64,000 nt of DNA, from positions 912,501 through 976,500 of the forward strand of contig JAQGDQ010000002.1 in assembly GCA_030141605.1 (NCBI GenBank), in the 5' to 3' direction. The first letter of the stretch is position 1, and every line of letters begins with the position of its first letter. The translations under genes were made by a program, and so were the position numbers. Below are positions 41,201 to 50,498 of this stretch, piece after piece. Below the pieces are notes generated by a model that worked only from the letters and a program-made list of their open reading frames with translations, did no database searches and was not told the DNA's origin. Source of the DNA: Tubiluchus corallicola. Taxonomy: Eukaryota; Priapulida; Priapulimorpha; Priapulimorphida; Tubiluchidae.

Positions 41201-44200
41201 CAATGGCACAGGTGCATTTCATTGCTTTTTAGATAAGCACTCAGACAAACAAAAGTAAAACAGTACTGCACTAAGAACTGCTACTAACATTTGCACTTTG
41301 CAAAGTTTTGTCATATTTGAAAAGTGAGTATTATTTATTCCCACTAGCCAAGCTCTGTAAGAGTATTTTGCTTAAAATCGGACAAATAACAAACAACAGA
41401 CAAACAAGCAAAGAGGAAGCAAACAAAAAACAAATAAAAAAGGAACAATATGAGCCTCTATAACTTGTTCGAGTATGCTATATAAAAATATATTTTCATA
41501 GTACCAAACTTTCTCTGTATCAAATTTTCCTTGTACTAAATAGTTCCGTACCATTTTTACCTTGTACCATATTTACTTGTATTAAAAATGCCTGACAAAA
41601 CTTCGTTAGTACCATATTTACCAGTACCATAATTTCTCTGTACCAAATTTTCCCAACACCATAATTACCGCGTACCAAAAATTTCTAGTACCAAATTTTC
41701 CCGGTACCAAAATTTCTTCATACAAAAATTACCTGTACCAAACTTACCTGCACCAAACTAACTAGTACTAAACTTACCGCGCACCATCACGAACACACAG
41801 AAAAACTGCTTTCAAATGAAGACGTGCGCTATGCAGTCCTACGGTCCTACCACGCAAAAAAATTTAATGCCTTTGAAATTTTACCTTTTTGGGATAGGCA
41901 TTAGAAACTACACCCATACTATCGTAACGCACAATATGTTAAGTTTACTCTCAAAGCTTACTTCATTGTTATATAAACAGTGTGATTTAAAATGTTTCTA
42001 ATTATCGCACCATCCAAATTTATTCTGTGAAAGCTTGCAATGACAGTACTTAAACTAACATAGCACTTAAATCAAATCGATAAGTACCTAAAGAATACTT
42101 TACATGCGAATTCACGTCTGGATTGAAGTATCACTTAAGAGACTTTAATTTTTTGCTTTGCTATTTACCTGTAGTTAAATCCCGGATTAAATTCAGATTA
42201 TTTTTTCAATTTTACTACAACTATCATTTGCTAAATTTACACGATGTAAATTAAACTGATGCTAATAACAACCCACCACGTCAACTAAGAACATCACTGA
42301 GATTTAGTCATAAATCAAGACGTCTGTAATGGGCGAGCGATCCTTGTACTAGTGGAGAAGCTCGCAAAACTCAAGTGGATTGTAAGCTGAGTGACCAAAG
42401 TAGTTATGGACCAGCCAGCATGAAGTTGAATACAAATTCACAATATCAGTTTTAAATGCCCAACAACACCATAAGAATTAGAAAATACTTCGTAGTTATT
42501 GGTAGTATATAAGTGCATTTATACTAGGTTACTAGGTATGCCTACCGTCATCAGCAAAGCAAGATGAATCGACCGTAGGTCTAACAGATTGAAAATGAAG
42601 CGAGCAGTTATGGCCTGTAGTTAATTACTACAGCAAAGCTGTACTTCAAGATGTGGTGGTTTTAATGCGACTCGAAAGAGAAGAAGATTTAGGAAGTTAT
42701 TGATTCGTTTCATACACATAAAGGCGAAGCTTTGCAGCTTTACTTTGTTCTAGTTGATAAGTAATTAAATTACGATCATCGCGCATTTACATAATTTATC
42801 ACGCAATTTTCAAAAAGAGACCAGCAGTTCTAAGACGACAGAAAAGAGGCTCCGATAAAACACAAGAACGTTTGACAGAAAAGCGAATCTGAAGATGGTT
42901 GCCGTTGCTATATTCTACGATGTAGTAATGAGCTTTCCTTATACGCACGGGGCGGACACATAAAAAGCGCCAAATATTCGCGTTTGTCCATTTAGTACTT
43001 CAGCTTTTAACTCGCAAGGCAAAAACTTCCAACTTTCGGGAATTTTTTTTTTGGATTTTGCGATAGTTTTATACTGATACATTGAGACCTTGGTGAAATA
43101 TAAAAAAATGGCCGATTCGTCATGAAAGTCTAAAATTTCATCAAAAGATTGTCCTTGCTTGAAAGCATATTTTACCAGTTAAGTTATCCACTAGTCTACG
43201 ATGAAAAATAAAAAAAAATTAACTCGAGTAACTGTTGTTACAAGTAAGTAACTTCTAACAACACTAACAACAAAAGTGGTTTGTATTCTAGAGTTCTGAA
43301 TCGATTCAGGCACAAACTATGAACAATTTGTTGAGCATGCCCTTCAGCCAGCCGTTCAAAATACATTATTTTGAATTTTCTAATGCACTGCTGCTGCTTG
43401 TGATGATTCATTCAAATGAACTCATTGAAGGCCCAGAGCTGTGCAAGTTTACATTGAGGTTCAGTACATGTAATAAATGCTTGTACAGTAAGACGTAAGG
43501 TACTAAAAATACTTGGTTATGAAGCCAAGGCTGGAAACTAAACAGTTTACGCAATAGCTTTTGTAAAATTACTACCTTGATAAAAATACAACTGAAATAG
43601 ACAGAAGTTAAGCTTTAATCAAACCACAATCGGAAGTTCATTTAAGTAACGAAAACATTGCAAACATTTTGATGCTTGTTGTTGCAATTGTTGTAGGCAG
43701 TACCACCTCAAACTTAAATTAGCAAAATTAAAGTGTACATAACACTAGAACAGAGAACGAGACCAAGAACTTCACTTTAGGTACACATTCAGCGTTCGCT
43801 GATTTGTAAATTAATAGATCCACAATTTCAATGCCAAAATACACGTATTCACCAAATGAGCATCACTGAATCAGTACAAAAGACAATTTCCGCTAATTAT
43901 TACATAAATTAGAAAACGCAATTCTTGAGAATTGACATAAAATCGAAAAAAACGGGTTACTGTTGTGATCAACCTAGCTTAAAAAGACACAATAAACTTT
44001 GATGACCTTACTATGAAATATCAATTAAACATAAAAGTTTAGTGGTAGTGTCAGTAATCATTTACCAAACAAAAGCTTCAATTTTATTCTGATCTAAAAA
44101 CAAAAAACAAAAAAGACTTGGCTGCTACTTTTACTAATTTAATTATTTCAAGTGAACTCATAGTAACTGATCTTTTCACAAATAAAAATTAGCAAAGATT

Positions 44201-47200
44201 AGTAGTCGTGAGTAATTGTTTTTATGAAGATGTTGAGTTACTGTTGGTTTCATATTGCAAATTTGCTGCAACACAATTTAATCCTATTGCCTTTTTTATT
44301 CGTGTTTGTACATGACCTACTGCATTTTTTGCCAAATAAGGAGCACTGGCACATAATATGCATCCCCATTTTGCAGTTAGGCCCTAAGAATATTTTTTGC
44401 CTTGCAACGAGAGTTTTTAATAATGCACGTAGTATGTGATAATTTCTATTAGTACAATGCTTGCTTTAAAATATAAAAGCACTGAACATCTTGCTGTACA
44501 GCGGCTACCTTTCCTGAACTCTAGTGGTGTTGCTCAAGCTCGCTTAAGCACAATTTTTAATTTCGTTTCAAAAAATCGCTTCGTATACATGCAATAAGAA
44601 ACTCACGTGTCAATTGCTGTTAGTATATATTTCCTACAATATGCACACAAAGCCTTGTGGCCTTCATTAGGCTTCTACATTTAGTGTATATGCCACAGAA
44701 GCCCTGTTTTTAGCATTTTAGCCGATTTGGGCCATTCACTCTGCTCGTAGCACATTCAAGTTTTGTCTACTTTAAAATAATGAAGTGCAGACAAGCTTAG
44801 CCTTACCTGATATAAATGTACTTCAATGCTTCTGCTCCATTTCCACAGGCAGTAGGGATGTAAAATAAATTGGCTATCTCAGCCCATCTTTGCTGATCAC
44901 TAACCTATTTTTACAAAACAAATAATTTAAAAATCTTCGGTGAAAACCAATTTGGCTCAAAAATTAAAACAGAAATTATATATAATATTTACATCAATAA
45001 GTCGATAAATATATAATGTAATAATACGTCGATAAAACATTGTCTATACACTAATGACTAAAACATCACCAGCATCTCACAGTTGAAGCCAGGTGTCAAC
45101 TTTTTCTCTTCTGAACAATCAAGCAGTAGCAAAATAACTGCTGTGATATCAACATTTCACAGTTCAAAACAAGACAGCAGTATTTTGGAAATTTGGATAA
45201 CTTAACTGCAAAACATTGAACATTGGCTGCTTTGACAGGCCTATTTCAAAGGACAGAAGTAACCTAAATTTTCACATAGGCCTAATGATGTGATAACAGT
45301 ATGGCAGTAACTGCTCCCTACTAGTCAATCGATTACTAAATTAGTTATCAGTGTATAACGCTTAGTTTTCCATTGGTAATTTGAAATGTTATTGCACTTT
45401 AAATATATTGAATAATCCAAATCAAATTTTTATTTACAAGCACTTAAAAACATTTATAGTTAAAATCATGTCAAACGTTTTGACGGAGCTACTGTTGTCA
45501 TCATCAGTGGTAAATTTTACAAACATACAACCAGTTTATATTAGCACAGCCTACAATATAGAACATTATACACTAATTAATATCTCGCTAATTAATTTTT
45601 TAATTTCTTGTCAGTTCTTGGCCATATTTGTGCCTCTGGTCACAAGCTGATTTTAATAATTTCAACATTGTGACTAGAGCTACAAATAACTGGGACTTAT
45701 TAATAAAAGAAAGTTTATCTATTTACAATAATAATGTACAAGCCTTCTCTTAATGTAGAATGTAGAGCCTTCTCTTAATGTACAAAGCAGATCAATTATT
45801 TTAACTTTATTTTCAAACACTTAGCTACTTGTTACTGTATCAATTAATTTTCTACAGGCCTGCTTAATCATTACCTATTTGGCATTTTGTAAATACATAA
45901 TTAGAGCATAATTTACTGTGTAAATTTCTTTTCTACTGGTCTGCTTATGCATTACCTATTTGGCTTCTGTTAAATACATAATTAGAGCATAATTTACTGT
46001 GTAAATTTCTTTTCTACTGGTATGCTTATGCATTACCTATTTGGCTTCTGTTAAATACATAATTAGTTCATAAGGTTCTATACTGTAGGCTCTGCCTATA
46101 TAAATTGGTAGTATGTTTGTAAAATTTAGCACTGATGATGACAGCAGTAGCCCTGTCAAAACGTTTGACATGATTTTTAACTATGTAAATTAAAAGTTTT
46201 AATAAAGTTTTGTTGTTTTAACTTTAAATATATTGGTTTATAACAATATATTTTCGTGTGATTTCAATGCAACTGACACTCACTTTTGAGAAACAGTTTT
46301 CAGTATTATTGATAAAGTGTAGTATAGTACTAATAAAACTTTTTAGTGATAATGTATATGGTAGCTTTATAATCACAACCAATTATCAACATTGGCAGAG
46401 CCTTGTTGAGCTAAATGCAGAGGCCAGATGAAAAAAATAGGGCCTATTTCAAACTATTTCTAGAAAATCAAATGCTCTGTGTAAGTTACGCATCTTTTAT
46501 GTATACACTTTCGTACACTGCAAGCGAGAATCCAACATTCAAAAACAAGGCCAACTCAATATATCAATTGTTGATATTCATTGCAAGACAGGAACTTGCC
46601 AGGCTCATTATCAAAGGTAACCTTCTAGCTAAGATGAGCTACTAAAAGAGCAGTTTTTCCAAAGTTCATATCTTTCCTCTATGAGATAAAAAGTGTGAAT
46701 CAACATGACAAATGAAATCGCTTACAGCAAGTATCAAGGGTGGTCACCTACCCATTCACCGCCCAGCCTTGTGAAAATTATACTCGGGTTCAATATATTC
46801 ATGTAAGACATGTACACATATTGGTATCAAAATGTATACTTAGAGCAGGCTATATAATATATGCTTTTCAAGTAAAAGAACATAAACAGAAATGAAAATG
46901 AAAAAACACATTTAAAAAGTTAAAACGATTCCGACCAGGGAAAGTAGGCACCCTCAAAACTGTAGTCTCACGCCAACTGGTCTGCGCCTGACTCTTTGTC
47001 CTAGGTTAGACATTAGTTTGGTTTGGGCCGTCAGGTTATCACTAACATTTAACTAGTGCTTGTATAAAAGATTTGAGATCACAAATTGTTTTAAAAATTC
47101 TGTAGCAATTAACGAAATTAACAATGACCTGCTCATATTTAGCTACAACCATATACTTGCACAGCTTCAAACATTCAGAAAATACTTCATAAAACAGGGC

Positions 47201-47786
47201 TTATGTATTTTGAGTTAATATTTTAATATATATCAATTTTTAGGCCTACAGAACTAGCTAATACAACAACATACAAACTATAAAATTAATAAAGTTTCTG
47301 ATTACAAGACAGATAAAATGCATATAAACTGGTTTACTGTGTCAAGTATCAGAAACATTTCACTAAAATGGAAGGTAGCTCTGAAAAAGTAGAATAGGAT
47401 ACCTTATTCCAACCACCCATTGAGGTGACTTTGGTATACAATAGATATAAATCCACATCTTTTCCATTGATGCTTGGTAATCTCAGTAATGGAGTCCTAA
47501 AAAAACAACAGCGTTAATTGCAGGGACACCAAAAAGGTTGGAGGTATATAGTAAATAGTAGTATTGTACTTAGTAATAACTAGTAATAGTATTAGTAGTA
47601 CATAGTAAAAAGAACTTGTAGAAATTAAATAAATGTTTGATAGTCGGTTTTATAATTAGTGATATAAAATCCGTGATTTAGGGCTTAATGACATTACCGT
47701 CTAGTTACGTGAAATTGTTTTAACCCATCTACAAATGCTTTCTTTTCCCGCTCGTACGCAGCAATGTCCTTTAAATGTTTAGCCAT
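16764..47786 (-). CDS. ARID2: ARID2 (BAF200), PBAF-specific chromatin-remodelling subunit
   Basis: Complete gene. Exons 5'-3': 47698-47786, 47403-47496, 44807-44904, 32952-33097, 31349-31635, 29409-29481, 28423-28579, 27742-27920, 27136-27345, 26179-26406, 25766-26033, 24940-25052, 24494-24679, 23785-24165, 23508-23671, 19821-22011, 18969-19140, 18733-18862, 17982-18161, 17153-17244, 16764-16890. Every junction is GT-AG and keeps frame; the product is 1854 residues, close to human ARID2 (about 1835). Domain order: ARID (about 10-105), armadillo-like repeats (about 170-450), RFX-type winged helix (about 555-640), Ser/Pro-rich and low-complexity region (about 640-1620), polyQ (about 1630-1645), two C2H2-type fingers (about 1670-1730), conserved C-terminus (about 1760-1854). 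ARID2 is a nuclear DNA-binding subunit that defines the PBAF form of SWI/SNF. The start ATG begins a frame running straight into the ARID domain. Identification is firm; the exon 15 donor (GTTGTA) is the weakest junction. Confidence 0.96.
17982..19140 (-). CDS. ARID2: ARID2 exons 17-19: polyglutamine and paired C2H2 zinc fingers
   Basis: Exon 17 (18969-19140) carries a mixed CAA/CAG glutamine tract and then [11 protein letters not shown]. Exon 18 (18733-18862) continues with [11 protein letters not shown] and CLWEQCDS. Exon 19 (17982-18161) supplies DIHC, completing the second finger, then a polyproline run and [11 protein letters not shown]. Both fingers show the C-x4-C spacing with a distal His pair seen in ARID2. 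Each finger is split by an intron. Confidence 0.93.
19821..24679 (-). CDS. ARID2: ARID2 exons 13-16: long low-complexity region
   Basis: Exons 24494-24679 (Thr/Ala/Ser runs), 23785-24165 and 23508-23671 (Ser-Pro rich, with IQQALL and [11 protein letters not shown] resembling the short LIKQLLL motif of ARID2) and 19821-22011 (about 730 codons). The last begins with dense Ser-Pro dipeptides ([18 protein letters not shown]), then a repeated [16 protein letters not shown] pattern and a basic Lys/Arg-Ser-Pro C-terminal part. Sequence conservation is not expected here. Frame continuity into the conserved exons on both sides supports it. Confidence 0.9.
22050..22066. repeat. TA microsatellite in ARID2 intron 15
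   Basis: Short TA run about 40 bp upstream (transcript sense) of the exon 16 acceptor. Confidence 0.8.
25240..25340 (-). mobile_element. Retroelement-like 3' relic with a hairpin and TTGAAATGTTGG motif
   Basis: On the minus strand the segment reads TGGCTTCCTCTAAGGAGG, a short hairpin, followed directly by TTGAAATGTTGGAATC. It resembles the hairpin-plus-CGAAACGTT motif found near the ends of some Penelope-like and related retroelements, with CG changed to TG. No coding region is attached. Confidence 0.35.
25766..26033 (-). CDS. ARID2: ARID2 exon 11: RFX-type winged-helix segment
   Basis: After a Pro/Ala-rich lead the exon encodes [34 protein letters not shown] and [11 protein letters not shown]. 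This matches the RFX-type domain of ARID2 (EKFACQWL, RAEMYSEYL). It continues into exon 12 (24940-25052). The upstream exon 10 (26179-26406) ends the helical block and is then rich in Pro, Val and Gln. Confidence 0.92.
27136..31635 (-). CDS. ARID2: ARID2 exons 5-9: armadillo-like helical repeats
   Basis: Exons 31349-31635, 29409-29481, 28423-28579, 27742-27920 and 27136-27345. Diagnostic stretches are [52 protein letters not shown] and [14 protein letters not shown], each a close match to the same region of animal ARID2. In the family this helical block is a protein-interaction scaffold within PBAF. No exon appears to be missing. Confidence 0.94.
30740..30790. repeat. 25-bp tandem duplication
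   Basis: AATAGTTGAATATTATAAGAA occurs twice in tandem with only small changes, in ARID2 intron 5. Confidence 0.8.
30900..31130. repeat. About 99-bp tandem repeat, roughly 2.3 copies
   Basis: ATATTTCAGACCTGTAA occurs at 30931 and 31030. GGAAATAGGTACTT and TATAGTAT...ACTATA words recur at the same spacing. It is in ARID2 intron 5, close to exon 5. Confidence 0.8.
32020..32240. repeat. Microsatellite-filled palindrome
   Basis: A CA run (about 32026-32080) leads into an inverted repeat spanning 32083-32214. The outer 40 bases of each arm are perfect complements (outermost bases AGTCCAGCCGAGATG), and the centre is TA and CA/TG repeats that pair imperfectly. It is in ARID2 intron 4. Confidence 0.9.
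32952..33097 (-). CDS. ARID2: ARID2 exon 4: end of the ARID domain and linker
   Basis: Encodes [14 protein letters not shown], matching the last ARID helix and the segment after it, followed by an acidic and lysine-rich linker. It enters in phase 2, completing the AG|A arginine codon from exon 3, and leaves in phase 1. The downstream intron reaches the armadillo-like block. Confidence 0.93.
33720..34170. promoter_or_regulatory. GC-richer block in ARID2 intron 3 with CRE and X-box half-site
   Basis: This block is visibly richer in G+C and CpG (GCGCGCG, CCGCGGCCG, GGCCGCGGC) than the surrounding intron. It holds a full cAMP response element TGACGTCA at 34033-34040, CCTAGCAAC at 33842-33850 (an RFX/X-box half-site) and several CAGCTG/CAGCTGAC-like words. 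It could be an internal promoter or enhancer, for instance for an ARID2 form lacking most of the ARID domain. No transcript start is visible. Confidence 0.4.
34320..34920. repeat. Degenerate minisatellite-like, purine-rich tract
   Basis: Words such as AAGAAGCAATGAC, GACAGGATG, ATAGGACGAAATG and GATGATAAGAAAGC recur irregularly at roughly 30-40 bp spacing on the plus strand, with few pyrimidine runs. This skew also explains the overlapping long minus-strand open frames here, which are Phe/Leu/Ser rich and not coding. No clean unit could be defined. Confidence 0.45.
34970..35560 (+). mobile_element. Possible non-LTR retrotransposon relic
   Basis: In one frame at about 35056-35097 the sequence reads [14 protein letters not shown], resembling the LQNRALRLITG-type segment after the reverse transcriptase domain of non-LTR elements. 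Downstream frames broken by stops give short plausible pieces to about 35560. Heavily decayed and assigned by resemblance only. Confidence 0.3.
35845..35897. repeat. Near-perfect 21-bp hairpin with central E-box
   Basis: Arms 35845-35865 and 35877-35897 are inverted copies with two A/G differences, both still able to pair as G-U in RNA; the loop is 11 bases. The left arm contains CGCACGTGCG (E-box CACGTG) and ATTTAAAT. Confidence 0.85.
36574..36780 (+). mobile_element. Possible second non-LTR retrotransposon 3' fragment
   Basis: A short frame reads [17 protein letters not shown], similar to the WNSLPxxLRxxxSLxxFKxxL pattern that ends many non-LTR ORF2 proteins. No supporting upstream domain was seen. 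Confidence 0.25.
40600..41790. mobile_element. Inverted-repeat element with GGTAC-rich terminal arrays
   Basis: The left end (about 40610-40870) is an array of a diverged unit of about 15 bp, approximately TTTGGTACNAGGTAAA. The right end (about 41500-41785) is the same array inverted (TTTACCTNGTACCAAA). Aligned in opposite orientation the two ends match over at least 65 bases, including shared variants such as TTTTTGGTACGC. The interior (about 40870-41500) has no gene. This looks like a foldback or MITE-type element. Exact termini and target duplication were not resolved. Confidence 0.7.
44807..47786 (-). CDS. ARID2: ARID2 exons 1-3: start codon and most of the ARID domain
   Basis: Exon 1 (47698-47786) encodes [20 protein letters not shown] and FHVTR. 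Exon 2 (47403-47496) encodes the ARID core [20 protein letters not shown]. Exon 3 (44807-44904) continues with [13 protein letters not shown] and ALKYIYI. These match the AT-rich interaction fold helices that contact DNA (the L-Y-T-x-V-T-x-x-G-G segment and the W-x-E-I segment). Exon 1 ends in phase 2, exon 2 in phase 0 and exon 3 in phase 2. The remainder of the domain lies 11.7 kb downstream. Confidence 0.95.
45451..46191. mobile_element. Foldback element with hammerhead-like motifs in both arms
   Basis: Arms 45451-45563 and 46078-46191 are inverted copies about 113 bp long with scattered differences. Each arm contains CTGATGATGAC..., a 6-bp or 4-bp stem and then GTCAAAACGTTTGACAT. The 514-bp spacer carries the 81-bp tandem repeat. 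A weak direct repeat ACTTTAAATATATTG lies outside the arms at about 45399 and 46222. It is in ARID2 intron 2. Confidence 0.7.
45845..46075. repeat. 81-bp tandem repeat, about 2.8 copies
   Basis: TTACCTATTTGGC recurs at 45871, 45952 and 46033, exactly 81 bp apart. The second and third copies are nearly identical; the first is more diverged. Confidence 0.9.
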
Positions 47787-48239
47787 CTAAGCGCACTATA
47801 TCGGTCACCTCGCAGCTGATCAACGTTCCAGTTTACTTGTGTGTAGATATTGATGAGATGGCTATAACGTACGCGATCATTCATGCACCCCAGAAAAACA
47901 CAAAATCTAGATCAACGGAAAGCTGGCAATGCATACGAGCGCGACATGGCACTAAACTTCAAACGTGAAAATGAACGACCAGAAACATATTTGAACGGAA
48001 ATACTTTTACATCTCTACAAAATCACGCTTCCAGGTGCTAACTACACGAAAAAACAGACACTACAGCATGTGGTCAGCCCACACTCGGCGAATAAAAATC
48101 CCATCCTCACAAGATTTCTCCAACAAAGATACTGGATATGCCGAAAATCTCACTTGCTCGCAGAGGGTATCGACCAACTTTCATTGTCTCGAAGAAACGC
48201 GAAATGGCGGCTTCCAGTATTTTTCTGTAGTTTAGAAAA

Positions 48240-48258
48240 TTGCCACCAGAGGACAGCA
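48240..48258 (+). promoter_or_regulatory. CTCF-like site
   Basis: CCACCAGAGGACAG at 48243-48256 differs by one base from a strong CTCF core (CCACCAGAGGGCAG). It lies about 450 bp upstream of the ARID2 start codon. Confidence 0.35.
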
Positions 48259-48376
48259 TCTGATAATCCAGCAAAGTCATCACAACAGTCTTTCCGTAGA
48301 TTTTTTTGCATACAAAAAATATTTCTGTAACTTATTTAAAATTTTTTATTTATTCAATTATAATTTTCATTAAAAT

Positions 48377-48490
48377 ATTAATGTCATTGTAGTTATTTTC
48401 GTGGTTCAATATGTTTATTTTATAGACTTCCAGGTTAGTTAAGTTCTTAAGGTATTAATGCCTTGTAGTTATTTTCGAGGTTCAATATAG
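48377..48490. repeat. 77-bp spaced repeat pair
   Basis: ATTAATG(T)C..TTGTAGTTATTTTCG(T/A)GGTTCAATA occurs at 48377 and 48454, an imperfect duplication of about 35 bases per copy with less conserved sequence between. Confidence 0.7.
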
Positions 48491-49238
48491 ATAATATTTT
48501 CATAAATTACTGTCATAGTTGTTAGTTGAGTCCTTAAAATCTGAAGTTAGAGTATTACCATAGAAACGCACTTGTACTAAAGCATGAATTACTTTTTCCC
48601 AAATAAAAAAACAATATGAAAAAGTATAATTCTAAATCAAAGTCGATGGGAAGAGGTGGCGACAAACATAATGTCACTGAATCAGCCACCCATGACACGT
48701 TAGTAGTCATTTCATTGGGTATTGCAAAATTTAAATAATTAGCACATGTATGAAATAGTTATTGTTTTTCACAAAAAGTATATTTTTTCTATTAGTAAAT
48801 AAAATCGCAGTCATAATTACTGCATATTTAAAAATAAAATGTTGATTATTTTTACTTGATCATTTACATATCTATAAAATGAAACATAAACACGAATTAG
48901 GTCTGTTTTATAGTTGTTCTTCAAAACTGGAAAGAATGATTGTAGAACTAAAATTCTTCGTGATTATTCGATTTTGGCCACAGACTACATTAAAAAAATT
49001 GCTGAAAAAGTTCATCTCACGATTTTTGTTAACCCATTACAGCAAAAACTTCGCTTCTTTTTTAACAATATAATTATTATAAGCCAGGTTTATAACCTTC
49101 TCTACTTGAATCAAGTTTAGCTACAACCGAAGTACTAATTAAAGTCAGAAGCATGTTGATATTTTCTGTAGAATACTAAAATGGCAATCCAATTTTGCTC
49201 TACGGAAATCCTGTTTTGGGGTTTTTATACGTGCTAAC

Positions 49239-49248
49239 AGATGGCGCC
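49239..49248 (+). promoter_or_regulatory. Insect-type CTCF-like core AGATGGCGCC
   Basis: AGATGGCGC matches the core of the Drosophila CTCF motif (AGRTGGCGC). It is about 1 kb from the other CTCF-like word in the same intergenic region. A ten-base match is weak alone. Confidence 0.25.
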
Positions 49249-49294
49249 AGCATGCAAGTGTGACTACAGTTACTATATATTTACTGCGTGTGAT

Positions 49295-49344
49295 CAGGGA
49301 CTACTATATATACACAAGAGTTTCACTGTATTTAGTAGTCCCTG
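49295..49344. repeat. Perfect 12-bp hairpin (CAGGGACTACTA arms)
   Basis: CAGGGACTACTA at 49295-49306 and its exact complement at 49333-49344 enclose 26 bases. It could be the tip of a small element or a chance hairpin. Confidence 0.7.
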
Positions 49345-50498
49345 GTGTGACATACTGCAAAGTTTAATGTAATTTTTCTGATTGTTTTGTTATTAAGTTA
49401 ACTTGTAAAATATCATGCCGTGTGTGTGTTACTAGTGATTTAGTTGCCCGATCACACCTCTAATATGAATTTCTGCATTTATACAAATATAAAATAATAA
49501 GGCTTTTTGTTACCGGCACTTATTCATTTTAGTGCAATGGTTGTGTGTTTTGAGATTTGCATGCAATTTGTACTGGCATTACTCGTAAATTGCTCTTTTC
49601 CCCTTCTTAAGCCTCCAGCAAAAATCTTTTATTATGATGATAGACATACTGATTAAAATTAATGCTAGATATCAAAATTACTCTGATACTGACCATAAAA
49701 TCGACTTTGACTGTGTTTTCAAAGGCTGTGTAAAGTTTCACATCACATGAACAGACAAAAATGTAATGTTTTTAATTTCAATCTTTATTGAGCAAATAAT
49801 AATTAGTCACATAAATAATTATCTCTTAGTTCAACATAATAATAATGAGCCATTTACAATGACAAATAATATCATGCCGATGTAACAATATTGGTTTTAA
49901 CACGAGAATACTGATATTGGATATAACTGCAGGCATAATAAATTGTAAATTGCACATTGAGCAGCATCCTTACACCACTGGGAACCATCATCCCAGAAAA
50001 AAGTGTCAAAATAGCATGCAAACTGGCATTTTCAGAAATAATGTAAACTGCACCTGCAAACACAAGGATTTGGACACAAAGACCTTAGCAAACCAATCAA
50101 TTATCCAGTTGAAATGTTTAATATTAGCATCACACAACTTGAGGTACTTATAAAGGTTAGATAAGCTAGTATTACATGGATACATGAACATGTGCATGCA
50201 CTCACACTTTTTTAAGGAAAAAAAGCGTGAGGAAAAATTTATACAGAAGTAGATTACTGCTGCATCCACTACTGATTTTTCATGAATGCACGTTAGCTAA
50301 TAATTATTCGCTAATATATAACACAAACTATAAAGCAAATTTTTTTGAGCATTTTTGGCTAAAAATCAGGAGCACAAGCTGTGTGTCTGCATTCTGATAG
50401 GTAAAGTGTCAGGTGATAAAGGTATTAGGTATCTACAAAACATCAGATTCACTAAAACTGATCAAATCAATGGCACTAGTTTAAATGAAAAGTTATTG

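Larger units (their letters stand above)
33098..44806 (-). other. ARID2: 11.7-kb ARID2 intron 3
   Basis: Bounded by a GTAAGG donor at 44806 and a TTTTTGCAG acceptor at 33098, both supported by ARID codons joining in phase 2. No nested gene was recognised on either strand. Contents described separately: GC-richer block, minisatellite-like tract, retrotransposon relics, a short hairpin and a GTAC-repeat inverted element. The stretches 36.8-40.5 kb and 41.8-44.8 kb show nothing I can name. Confidence 0.85.
47787..50498. other. Intergenic region between ARID2 (5') and the Furrowed-like gene (3')
   Basis: It should contain the ARID2 promoter and 5' UTR next to 47787, and the 3' UTR of the Furrowed-like gene next to 50498. 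No TATA box or polyadenylation site could be chosen with confidence. Open frames at 48035-48330 and 48879-49120 show no domain. A 77-bp repeat pair, two CTCF-like words and a short hairpin are listed separately. Confidence 0.6.
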
